In this document: positions 1 to 4,862 of the stretch, one piece after another
Layout of the letters: every line of letters starts with the position of its first letter
How positions within the stretch are numbered: position 1 is the first letter of the stretch
Source of the DNA: Actinomycetota bacterium
Lineage (GTDB): Bacteria; Actinomycetota; Acidimicrobiia; Acidimicrobiales; Ilumatobacteraceae
Assembly: GCA_005788205.1 (NCBI GenBank)
Contig: SXYT01000166.1
Coordinates: forward strand, 1 to 5,815
DNA length: 5,815 bases
Reading direction: 5' to 3'
Made by a program: the position numbers and the translations under genes
The notes under the pieces: model-generated
What the model was told of the DNA's origin: nothing
The model's input: the letters and a program-made list of their open reading frames with translations, nothing else
Database searches by the model: none

Positions 1-423
1 ATCGCCTACGAGCGCCTGGTGACGGGCATCCACAACGAGGCCACGATCGAGAACTACCGCACCATGGGCCGCCGTCTCGGCAGGCTCCTCTACGAGGGTC
101 GCTGGTTCGACCCGCAGAGCCTCATGCTGCGCGAGCCGCTGATGCGCTGGGTCGGCACCGCCGTGACCGGCTCGGTCACGCTGAGGCTGCGGCGCGGCGA
201 CGACTACAGCATCCTCGACACGCAGAGCCCCAACCTCACGTACGCACCGGAGCGGCGCAGCATGGAACGGGGCGAGGACGCCGCCTTCGGCCCGCTCGAC
301 AGGATCGGCCAATTGACCATGCGCAACCTCGACATTGACGACAGCAGGGCGAAGCTGGAGGTCTACCGTCAGGCCGGCACGCTGACGGGCGGCAACCTGC
401 TCGCCATCGACGACAACCGCTGA
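1..423 (+). CDS. argG: Argininosuccinate synthase, C-terminal 140 residues (5' end outside the window)
   Basis: Argininosuccinate synthase joins citrulline and aspartate with ATP in the next-to-last step of cytoplasmic arginine synthesis. The frame is open from base 1 and ends in TGA at 421-423. The visible residues match the E. coli-type (long, about 447 residue) ArgG closely as I recall it: IAYERLVTGIHNEATIENY at the left edge, then GRRLGRLLYEGRWFDPQSLM, RWVGTAVTGSVTLRLRRGDD, YSILDTQSPNLTYAPER and DRIGQLTMRNLDI. This is the tetramerisation and C-terminal part; the ATP-binding N-terminal domain lies upstream. The tail after MRNLDIDDSRAKLEVY is of normal length, so the gene is not truncated at its 3' end. 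Its last 55 bases overlap the end of the convergent M20 gene. The family call is very secure. That it belongs to the E. coli branch rather than the shorter branch of about 400 residues is a judgement from this C-terminal sequence. Confidence 0.97.
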   Translation: MAYERLVTGIHNEATIENYRTMGRRLGRLLYEGRWFDPQSLMLREPLMRWVGTAVTGSVTLRLRRGDDYSILDTQSPNLTYAPERRSMERGEDAAFGPLDRIGQLTMRNLDIDDSRAKLEVYRQAGTLTGGNLLAIDDNR

Positions 424-1511
424 CACAACCCAGCGATGAGCGCCGCGCGGCGCGGCATCTCCGCCAGCACCACGTGCTCGTCCGCAGAGTGCGCCCCGCC
501 GCCGACAGCTCCGAGTCCGTCGAGGGTCTGCACCCCGGCAGCCGCCGTGAAATTGCCGTCGCTGCCGCCGCCCACCACCACGCCGTCGAGGGCACCGATG
601 CCCGCCGCACCGGCGGTCTCGAGCGCGAACGACATCAGCAGTGACGCCGCTGATTCGTGCATCGGAGGCCTGCCGATGCCGCCCAGCACCTCGATCACGG
701 TCCCGGGAACGGAGCCGCGCAGCGACGCCATCGCCTCCTCCACCCTGGGCTTTTCCTCCGGGACCGCCACACGGACATCCACGAAGCACGAGGCGAACTC
801 GGGGACCACGTTGTCGGCGGTGCCGGCGGATGCCACGGTGGGCGTGACGGTCGTGCCCCGCGCGGGGTCGGCGATCGCGACTATCTGGGGGATCAGACCG
901 GCGAGCTCGACGAGCGAGTTGATCCCCTTCTCGGGCTCGAGCCCCGCGTGGGATGCCCGTCCGTGCACCCGCACCTCGAACGTCCCGGTGCCCTTCCTGC
1001 CGGTCTTCAGCGCACCGCCGTCGGCGCTCGGCTCGAGCACGAGGACCGCGCCGCACGCGAGCGCTCTCTCCTCGAGCAACGCGCGGGAGTCCCGCGAGCC
1101 GGTCTCTTCGTCCGCGGAGAGGAGGATCTCGACGTGCGAACGATCCTCCAGCGCGGCGACGGCGTGCAGCGCCTGGATGATCCCTGCCTTCATGTCGAAC
1201 ACGCCCGGCCCCCTCGCGGTGCCGTCACTGACCGCGAACGGGCGCGAGGCAAGGGTGCCTGCGGGATGAACGGTGTCGTGGTGGCCGAGGATGAGGACCC
1301 TCGGGTCGCCCCCGCCGCGCCAGTGCAGGTGCGGACCGACGGGAGAGTCGACCAGTTCGGGTGCCGACCCGAGCAGGCGGACCATCAGCCCGGCGAGGAG
1401 CCTCGCGTGGACCGTGAGCCTGTCGACGTCGCGCGACGGAGACTCTGCGGACACGAGCGTGCGGAGGTCCTCCGTCATCGCGTCCAGGTCGAAGCGGTCG
1501 GCGGGGATCAT
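369..1511 (-). CDS. M20-family zinc metallopeptidase/deacylase (carboxypeptidase G2-like; candidate N-succinyl-L-amino acid desuccinylase)
   Basis: This 380-residue protein is a complete M20 hydrolase of the carboxypeptidase G2/ArgE/DapE superfamily, cytoplasmic because no signal peptide is visible. All expected active-site residues are present: H77 and D79 in GHHDTV, bridging D106 in GPGVFDMKAG, catalytic E135 and ligand E136 in SADEETGS, ligand E160 in VLEPS, and ligand H341 in GGGAHSADEHV. The dimerisation domain carries H188 in GRASHAG, and GGGSDGN lies at 314-320. Known members remove an acyl or amino acid group from small amides. It lies 20 bp downstream of an N-succinylamino-acid racemase gene, so I infer that it deacylates N-succinyl- (or other N-acyl-) L-amino acids. 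ArgE or DapE activity is possible but the sequence looks closer to the glutamate carboxypeptidase branch. The ATG at 1511 has no clear Shine-Dalgarno sequence. The last 17 or so residues, beyond the usual end of the family, are encoded inside argG on the opposite strand. The fold is secure; the substrate is inferred. Confidence 0.93.
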   Translation of the reverse strand: MIPADRFDLDAMTEDLRTLVSAESPSRDVDRLTVHARLLAGLMVRLLGSAPELVDSPVGPHLHWRGGGDPRVLILGHHDTVHPAGTLASRPFAVSDGTARGPGVFDMKAGIIQALHAVAALEDRSHVEILLSADEETGSRDSRALLEERALACGAVLVLEPSADGGALKTGRKGTGTFEVRVHGRASHAGLEPEKGINSLVELAGLIPQIVAIADPARGTTVTPTVASAGTADNVVPEFASCFVDVRVAVPEEKPRVEEAMASLRGSVPGTVIEVLGGIGRPPMHESAASLLMSFALETAGAAGIGALDGVVVGGGSDGNFTAAAGVQTLDGLGAVGGGAHSADEHVVLAEMPRRAALIAGLCQRLSSMASRLPPVSVPA

Positions 1512-1527
1512 GGGATGAATCGTGCCA
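1508..1527 (-). repeat. Copy 1 of a pre-start motif shared with the gene starting at 3098
   Basis: Read on the minus strand, this is TGGCACGAT, then TCATCCC, then the ATGA that starts the M20 gene. The gene starting at 3098 has TGGCACGAT, then GCAGCC, then ATGA. The two copies agree at all but two aligned positions plus one inserted base. The 3' half of the nine-base core, CACGAT, lies where a -10 box of a leaderless actinobacterial gene would lie, though it starts with C rather than T. It may be a promoter element, an operator or chance. Confidence 0.3.
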
Positions 1528-1531
1528 CGGA

Positions 1532-2647
1532 TCAGCGCCCGAAGACTGTCTCAATCGACGTGCCGGCGGCGACAAGGAGTTCCTGACGGGGGGCGACGCC
1601 CAGACCCGGGCCCTCCGGCACCGCGATGTGCCCGTCCACCAGCACGAAGGGAACCGTGACGTCACCCAGGAAGTACCTGTCGCTCGCGGAGAGGTCGGGG
1701 GTGTGTGTGCATGCGGGATGGGTGGCGAGCGCCAGGCAGCCCGCACGGCCGATCCCCGACTCGAGCATTCCCCCGATCCAGGCCCCGATTCCGTTCTTCG
1801 CGCACAGCGCGAGAATCGCCACGGCCGAGTGGAACCCGCCCACGCGCGACGGCTTCACGTTGATGACGGAGCATGCACCGGCAGAGATCGCCTCAACGGC
1901 CGCGGCAAAGTCAGGGACGGACTCGTCGAGGCACACCGGCGTGGAGATCGTCCGCGCGAGGGCGGCGTGGGCGCGTATCTCGCGGGGGCCGAACGGCTGC
2001 TCCAGCAGGCCCACCCCGAACCCGTCGAGGAACGCGAGGCGCCCGGGTTCCGAGGGGTCGTACGCTCCGTTCGCGTCCACGTGCAGCTCCACGGCCGGCG
2101 GGAGCGCGGCACGGACCTCGCGCACGGTGTCGACATCAGTGCCGGGCACGATCTTCACCTTCACGCGCGTGTAGCCCTCCGCGGCGCGGGCGACGCACTG
2201 CGCCACGGTGTCGTCGATCTCGTCGTGCAGGCCGACGACAACGCCGACCCTCACGTTGCCCGCGGAACCTCCGAGTGCCTTGGCAAGCGACACACCGCGC
2301 TGCCTGGCCTCCACGTCGGCGAGGGCGGACGTGAACGCATGCGCTGCCATCGGCATCGAGGCGAGCGCCATGTCCTCTGCCTCGAGCTCGTCGTCGTCCA
2401 GTTCGTCACGGTCGGCGGTGAGTGCGGGGACGACGACGTCCCTCAGGTGGCGGTACGAGACCTCGGCGGTCTCCCCCGTGTAGAAGGAACCCTCGGGTGC
2501 GACGTTCTCGCCCCACCCGACTGTGCCGTCGTCGGCGGTGACCTCGACGAGGGTCGCGGTTCGGGACGTGTGGTCGCCCGCGGACGTGCGCAGGGGTGCC
2601 ACGAGGTGCAGCGGGATGCGCACAATCCTGACCCGGTCGATGCGCAT
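1532..2647 (-). CDS. Enolase-superfamily N-succinylamino-acid racemase / o-succinylbenzoate synthase (MenC type 2 family)
   Basis: This 371-residue protein belongs to the muconate-lactonizing subgroup of the enolase superfamily, in the branch whose members are o-succinylbenzoate synthases (menaquinone pathway), N-succinylamino-acid racemases, or both. An N-terminal capping domain (about 1-125) precedes the barrel. Visible catalytic residues are K163 and K165 in RVKVKI, metal ligands D191 (HVDANGAY), E216 (LLEQPF) and D241 (CLDES), and the second catalytic base K265 (INVKPSRVGG). GGMLESGIGRAG lies at 292-303 and SASDRYFLGD at 320-329. Spacings between these residues equal those I recall for the Amycolatopsis racemase. 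I chose the ATG at 2647 because AAGGAG lies five bases before it. The open frame continues upstream to an ATG at 2752, but that part is tRNA sequence. No men genes are visible, and an M20 hydrolase follows 20 bp downstream, so I favour the racemase role. Automated annotation would probably name it menC. Family secure, reaction not proven. Confidence 0.92.
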   Translation of the reverse strand: MRIDRVRIVRIPLHLVAPLRTSAGDHTSRTATLVEVTADDGTVGWGENVAPEGSFYTGETAEVSYRHLRDVVVPALTADRDELDDDELEAEDMALASMPMAAHAFTSALADVEARQRGVSLAKALGGSAGNVRVGVVVGLHDEIDDTVAQCVARAAEGYTRVKVKIVPGTDVDTVREVRAALPPAVELHVDANGAYDPSEPGRLAFLDGFGVGLLEQPFGPREIRAHAALARTISTPVCLDESVPDFAAAVEAISAGACSVINVKPSRVGGFHSAVAILALCAKNGIGAWIGGMLESGIGRAGCLALATHPACTHTPDLSASDRYFLGDVTVPFVLVDGHIAVPEGPGLGVAPRQELLVAAGTSIETVFGR

Positions 2648-2652
2648 TGTCT

Positions 2653-2658
2653 CTCCTT
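2653..2658 (-). promoter_or_regulatory. Ribosome binding site of the racemase gene
   Basis: AAGGAG on the minus strand lies five bases (AGACA) before the ATG at 2647. It is the strongest Shine-Dalgarno match in the window and decides the start, excluding the longer frame that runs through the tRNA. It lies in the 27-base gap between the tRNA 3' end and the ATG. Confidence 0.85.
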
Positions 2659-2674
2659 GCCTTGCAGGTGCCAG

Positions 2675-2758
2675 TGCCCGGAGTGGGGATCGAACCCACA
2701 AGGTGTTTCCACCCGGGGGGTTTAAGCCCCCTGCGTCTGCCAGTTCCGCCATCCGGGC
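2675..2758 (-). tRNA. tRNA-Leu, anticodon UAA
   Basis: The minus strand folds as an 84-base class II tRNA. The acceptor stem GCCCGGA pairs with TCCGGGC, followed by discriminator A. The D arm contains GCGGAACTGGCAGACGC. The anticodon arm is five GC pairs, GGGGG and CCCCC, around the loop CTTAAAC, giving anticodon TAA at 2722-2724. The long variable arm is GGTG-GAAA-CACC, a GNRA tetraloop hairpin typical of Leu and Ser tRNAs, and the T arm is GTGGG-TTCGATC-CCCAC. No CCA is encoded: the bases after the discriminator are CTGG. It should read UUA, and UUG by wobble. This is the same specificity as Streptomyces bldA. It begins 10 bp after the stop of the 109-residue gene and ends 27 bp before the racemase start. 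A TANNNT box (TAGCCT at 2771-2776) lies 12 bases before its first base but has no -35 match, so it may be transcribed from its own weak promoter, from upstream, or both. Confidence 0.97.
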
Positions 2759-2768
2759 GGGAACGGGT

Positions 2769-3098
2769 TCAGGCTACGCGTGGCTCGTGGACCTGCGCCG
2801 TGAACTGGAGCATCGCCCGCCACAGCAGGGTGCGGACACGGTCGGCGTCGGGAGGGGTGAGCCGGTTGATGACGATGACACCCTCGATCATGTCGCCGAT
2901 GATGGCCGTGAGGGGCCTGTCTGCGACCCGCACGGCGACCACTCCGCCTGTGCCGGCGCGACCGCGTTTGACAGTGCGGTCGACGCCGACAATGCGGGGT
3001 GGCGAGCGGAAACCCGGCACGGCGAGACCGAGATCCTGCGCGCGCATTGCCAGCACCCTGGCAGCAGCAGTGAAATGGGTCGTCCCCGCCGGTCTCAT
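2769..3098 (-). CDS. Conserved-looking protein of unknown function, 109 residues
   Basis: I cannot assign a function. The product is small, basic and soluble-looking, without signal peptide, membrane segment or Cys cluster. Residues 1-25 look like an amphipathic helix rich in Ala and Arg. FRSPPR follows at 30-35, then GVDRTVKRGR (38-47), a hydrophobic strand VVAVRVADRP (53-62), IIGDMIEGVIVINRL (66-80) and a C-terminal helix TPPDADRVRTLLWRAMLQF. I have the impression of similar proteins in Acidimicrobiia, but this is recall. The ATG at 3098 has no Shine-Dalgarno sequence at a usable distance. CACGAT ends six bases before it, in the position of a leaderless -10 box, though with a poor first base. 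It diverges from the PD-(D/E)XK nuclease gene with 49 bp between the starts and is the first gene of the minus-strand run leading into the tRNA. Codon use matches its neighbours. That it is a real gene is likely from its compact fit between neighbours and ordered composition. Confidence 0.75.
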   Translation of the reverse strand: MRPAGTTHFTAAARVLAMRAQDLGLAVPGFRSPPRIVGVDRTVKRGRAGTGGVVAVRVADRPLTAIIGDMIEGVIVINRLTPPDADRVRTLLWRAMLQFTAQVHEPRVA

Positions 3099-3113
3099 GG
3101 CTGCATCGTGCCA
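3095..3113 (-). repeat. Copy 2 of the shared pre-start motif
   Basis: The minus strand reads TGGCACGAT, GCAGCC, ATGA, ending in the start codon of the 109-residue gene. It differs from the copy before the M20 gene (1508-1527) by two substitutions and one missing base. Both copies have the same orientation and the same place relative to the start. Confidence 0.3.
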
Positions 3114-3116
3114 GAG

Positions 3117-3129
3117 GGGTGTTGCACCC
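3117..3129. repeat. Small inverted repeat in the divergent intergenic region
   Basis: GGGTG-TTG-CACCC is a perfect five-base inverted repeat with a three-base centre. It lies between the two divergent starts, 7 bp upstream of the -10 box of the nuclease gene, where an operator would sit. Arms this short arise often by chance in GC-rich DNA, so the regulatory reading is weak. Confidence 0.25.
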
Positions 3130-3135
3130 GCCTCC

Positions 3136-3141
3136 TAGGGT
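3136..3141 (+). promoter_or_regulatory. Candidate -10 box for a leaderless transcript of the nuclease gene
   Basis: TAGGGT fits the TANNNT form and is followed by six bases and then the A of the ATG at 3148, placing the predicted transcription start on the start codon itself. This is the standard arrangement of actinobacterial leaderless genes. No Shine-Dalgarno sequence lies at the right distance, which agrees. No convincing -35 box is seen 16-18 bp upstream, as is common for this class. Confidence 0.5.
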
Positions 3142-3147
3142 TGCGGG

Positions 3148-4089
3148 ATGGGCGATGACGACCTCAACCCGAACCAGTTCGAGGTCATGTCGTCGCTGCG
3201 CATCCCGGAGGGGTGGCAGCCGCTCGACCCCGGCGTCGTCGTCGCGGTCGAGACGCTCCTCGTCGAGTCGCTCGCTCCCTTGCGCGGGAGGTTCACGGCG
3301 GAGAACCCGCTGCGCATCAACAAGAACGGCCTGTCCACGGTGCACGGGTGCGAGAAGTTCCATGTGGAACAGAAGCGCCAGCCGTTCGCCTGGAACGTGA
3401 ACACGGTGCGCGGCTCGATCGTGCACAAGGCCGTGGAGCTGCTTCTCAACTGGCGGGGTCCCGTGACCCCCGCCGACGTCGTCGACGAGGCGATCAGTTC
3501 CATCGCGGGCAACCCGCGGGAGAGCGCGAGCGACTTTCTCGACCAGCTCCCGCCCGCCCAGATGGCGGAACTGCGCGGTGCCGTGATGGCCGCTGTCACC
3601 AACTTCGTCGACTGCTTCCCCCCGCTGAAGAAGCAGTGGCGGCCCCTCGTCGAGTACCCGGTCCTCTACGACCTGTTCGACAAATCGGTGCAGTTCAACA
3701 CCCGCATGGACCTGGTGATCGGCCAGCCCGGCCGCCGGGTCCTGATCGACCTGAAGACAGGCCGTGTCACGCCCACCCACCGCGACGACCTCCGCTACTA
3801 CGCCCTGATTGAGACCCTGCGCACCCGCCAGGCGCCGCGCCTGCTCGCCTCCTACTCGCTCGACTCTGCCCGTCTGGACGACGAGGACGTGTCAGAGGGC
3901 GTTCTCCAGGCCGCGGTCCGGCGCACGGCCGCGGGTGCGCTCGCGATCGCGGAGCTGCAGCTTGGCTCGCGGGAACCCGTCGTGCGGCCGGGTGTGCAGT
4001 GCCGCTGGTGCCCGGTGGCGGAGGACTGCGAGCAGGGCCAGCGCCACCTGCGAGTGATGGCCGGCGAGGAAGAGGACGACGACGCCTGA
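3148..4089 (+). CDS. Cas4/RecB-like PD-(D/E)XK exonuclease with predicted 4Fe-4S cluster
   Basis: This 313-residue protein is a single-domain nuclease of the PD-(D/E)XK superfamily, RecB/AddB/Cas4 branch (PF12705-like). The motifs appear in order: C68 in VHGCEKF, H93 in RGSIVHKAVEL (motif I), D188 in NTRMDLVIG (motif II), D201 and K203 in LIDLKTG (motif III), and a QhxxY-like segment DDLRYYAL at 213-220. The C-terminal C285-x2-C288-x5-C294, with C68, forms the split four-cysteine pattern that binds a 4Fe-4S cluster in AddB, Dna2 and Cas4. I infer metal-dependent DNA exonuclease activity in repair or recombination. There is no helicase domain, and no cas genes or repeats are near, so CRISPR adaptation is not supported. 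The tail EEEDDDDA is very acidic. Codon use is normal. The ATG at 3148 is chosen because a TANNNT box stands six bases before it. It ends 8 bp before the end of the convergent VOC gene. The nuclease family is confident; the biological role is unknown. Confidence 0.9.
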   Translation: MGDDDLNPNQFEVMSSLRIPEGWQPLDPGVVVAVETLLVESLAPLRGRFTAENPLRINKNGLSTVHGCEKFHVEQKRQPFAWNVNTVRGSIVHKAVELLLNWRGPVTPADVVDEAISSIAGNPRESASDFLDQLPPAQMAELRGAVMAAVTNFVDCFPPLKKQWRPLVEYPVLYDLFDKSVQFNTRMDLVIGQPGRRVLIDLKTGRVTPTHRDDLRYYALIETLRTRQAPRLLASYSLDSARLDDEDVSEGVLQAAVRRTAAGALAIAELQLGSREPVVRPGVQCRWCPVAEDCEQGQRHLRVMAGEEEDDDA

Positions 4090-4097
4090 CGGCGCGC

Positions 4098-4727
4098 CTA
4101 GCCGGCCGCGGTGGCCCGCACGTGGGGTGTCATCACTGCGAACGGCACCCCGAGGCCGGCGGCGGCGCGCACGGTACTGATGAGACGGCCCTCCTGCACG
4201 GCCGGCTTCGGAGGCGACATGACGTCGGGGCCGGCGTGCCCGCAGAGCGCGTGGATGTCCTGCACGCTCACGACCATTCCCCACAGCGACGCACCGGGGG
4301 TCGTGACATGCGGACCCGAGACGATCTCGATGACGGTGTTGTCGAAGGTGTGGAACCTCTGCTCCACCCCGCGCCCTGCGTCGCGCACCCGCTTCAGCGG
4401 CAGCCCCAGCACTCTCTCCACGGCCTCGCTCGTGCGGGCACCGTCATCGGTGTTGACCACCACGTGGTCGAGAGCGACACCGACGGTGGGCCCGATCGTG
4501 TTGCTGGCGGCGACGGCGCCGCCGGCACGGAACCTGGTCACGATCCCGTCGACATCGGCATCGGAGTCGGTCCCCGACTCGACGGTCCAGTCGATGAGCC
4601 CGGGAGTGCCCCCGTCAACGACAAACGCCACGTCTCCCATGAGGGACGTGGCGTCTTTGAACGTGAACCCGAGTTGTTCCCACGGCCCGCGCTCGCCCCC
4701 GAGACGGAGACTGACGAGCCGGGTCAC
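4098..4727 (-). CDS. VOC (glyoxalase/dioxygenase fold) protein with a degenerate first module
   Basis: This 209-residue protein resembles two paired VOC modules. The second is clear: LDHVVVNT (86-93) gives the usual His ligand H88, followed by a helix AVERVLGLPLKRVRD, FHTFDNTVIEIV with E134 in the usual Glu position, and then LWGMVVSVQDI and GRLISTVRAAAGLG. The first half (about 1-80), including GPWEQLGFTF and GDVAFVVDGG, has the outline of a module but contains no histidine, so a normal two-module metal site looks incomplete. I cannot name a substrate; glyoxalase, bleomycin-resistance and dioxygenase activities are all possible in this fold, as is a non-catalytic role. I chose GTG at 4727 because GAGG lies eight bases upstream, overlapping the stop of the 28-codon gene 10 bp away. 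The frame stays open much further upstream, but that part lies antisense or out of frame within the bL37-like and HNH genes. It is probably cotranscribed with the bL37-like gene. Confidence 0.85.
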   Translation of the reverse strand: MTRLVSLRLGGERGPWEQLGFTFKDATSLMGDVAFVVDGGTPGLIDWTVESGTDSDADVDGIVTRFRAGGAVAASNTIGPTVGVALDHVVVNTDDGARTSEAVERVLGLPLKRVRDAGRGVEQRFHTFDNTVIEIVSGPHVTTPGASLWGMVVSVQDIHALCGHAGPDVMSPPKPAVQEGRLISTVRAAAGLGVPFAVMTPHVRATAAG

Positions 4728-4737
4728 CGAAGTGGCC

Positions 4738-4824
4738 TCAGCCGCGGCCCATGTTGGGGCGCTTGCCGTGGTTGGCCTTCGAGCGGCGCAGGCGCGCCTT
4801 GCGCTTCTTGGTCTTCTTCGACAT
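4738..4824 (-). CDS. bL37-like small basic ribosomal protein, 28 residues
   Basis: A 28-residue frame begins at ATG 4824 and ends in TGA 4738-4740: MSKKTKKRKARLRRS, then KANHGKRPNMGRG. About half the residues are Lys or Arg. The motif ANHGKRPN near the C terminus is the hallmark I recall of the actinobacterial 50S protein bL37, a peptide of about 24 residues found in mycobacterial ribosome structures; the N-terminal Lys/Arg block fits too. I infer a structural peptide of the large subunit. The gene has no Shine-Dalgarno sequence, but a promoter at 4834-4862 predicts a leader of only about three bases. Use of AAG and CGC for Lys and Arg, with no rare codons, fits a highly expressed gene. The VOC gene follows 10 bp downstream. 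The reading frame is firm. The bL37 assignment rests on recall of the family motif, and this copy is slightly longer than the ones I know. Confidence 0.78.
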   Translation of the reverse strand: MSKKTKKRKARLRRSKANHGKRPNMGRG

Positions 4825-4833
4825 AGGAATACG

Positions 4834-4862
4834 AGACTATCGGCGACTAGACCCTGCGCCAA
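4834..4862 (-). promoter_or_regulatory. Candidate sigma-70-type promoter of the bL37-like gene
   Basis: On the minus strand TTGGCG (4862-4857) and TAGTCT (4839-4834) are separated by exactly 17 bases. The -35 box matches four of six consensus positions and the -10 box fits TANNNT. The predicted start falls about three bases before the ATG at 4824. The -35 box lies inside the last codons of the HNH gene, so the bL37-like and VOC genes can be expressed without it. Confidence 0.55.

Noticed and set aside
369..1511. ArgE (acetylornithine deacetylase) because it adjoins argG
   Set aside because: The gene is on the opposite strand, convergent with argG, and is grouped with the racemase instead. 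Its motifs look closer to the carboxypeptidase G2 branch.
436..1586. Long plus-strand open frames opposite the M20 gene
   Set aside because: They are typical antisense frames of GC-rich genes with biased composition, while the minus-strand frame has every M20 catalytic residue.
2648..2752. N-terminal extension of the racemase from an ATG at 2752 (MAELADAGG...)
   Set aside because: These codons are the tRNA-Leu gene and the short spacer after it. The AAGGAG five bases before the ATG at 2647 and the normal family length both support the shorter form.
2675..2758. tRNA-Leu as an integration (att) site
   Set aside because: I saw no duplicated tRNA 3' end, integrase or change in composition on either side.
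3095..3127. Ten-codon upstream frame (GTG to TGA) whose stop overlaps the ATG at 3098
   Set aside because: The overlap and a nearby GGAGG suggested a leader peptide, but GGAGG is only three bases from the GTG, too close to work, and the predicted transcript starts downstream of it.
2722..3780. Long minus-strand open frame across the tRNA, the 109-residue gene and the nuclease gene
   Set aside because: It runs through a tRNA and antisense to a nuclease with intact motifs, and its translation shows no family signature.
3148..4089. Cas4 of a CRISPR system
   Set aside because: The cysteine and nuclease motifs resemble Cas4, but there are no repeats, cas1 or cas2 in the window, and the same plan is common in other RecB-family nucleases.
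4089..4125. Bidirectional terminator between the nuclease and VOC genes
   Set aside because: GGCGCGCC and GCCGGC are short palindromes, but there is no stable longer stem and no T-run on either strand.
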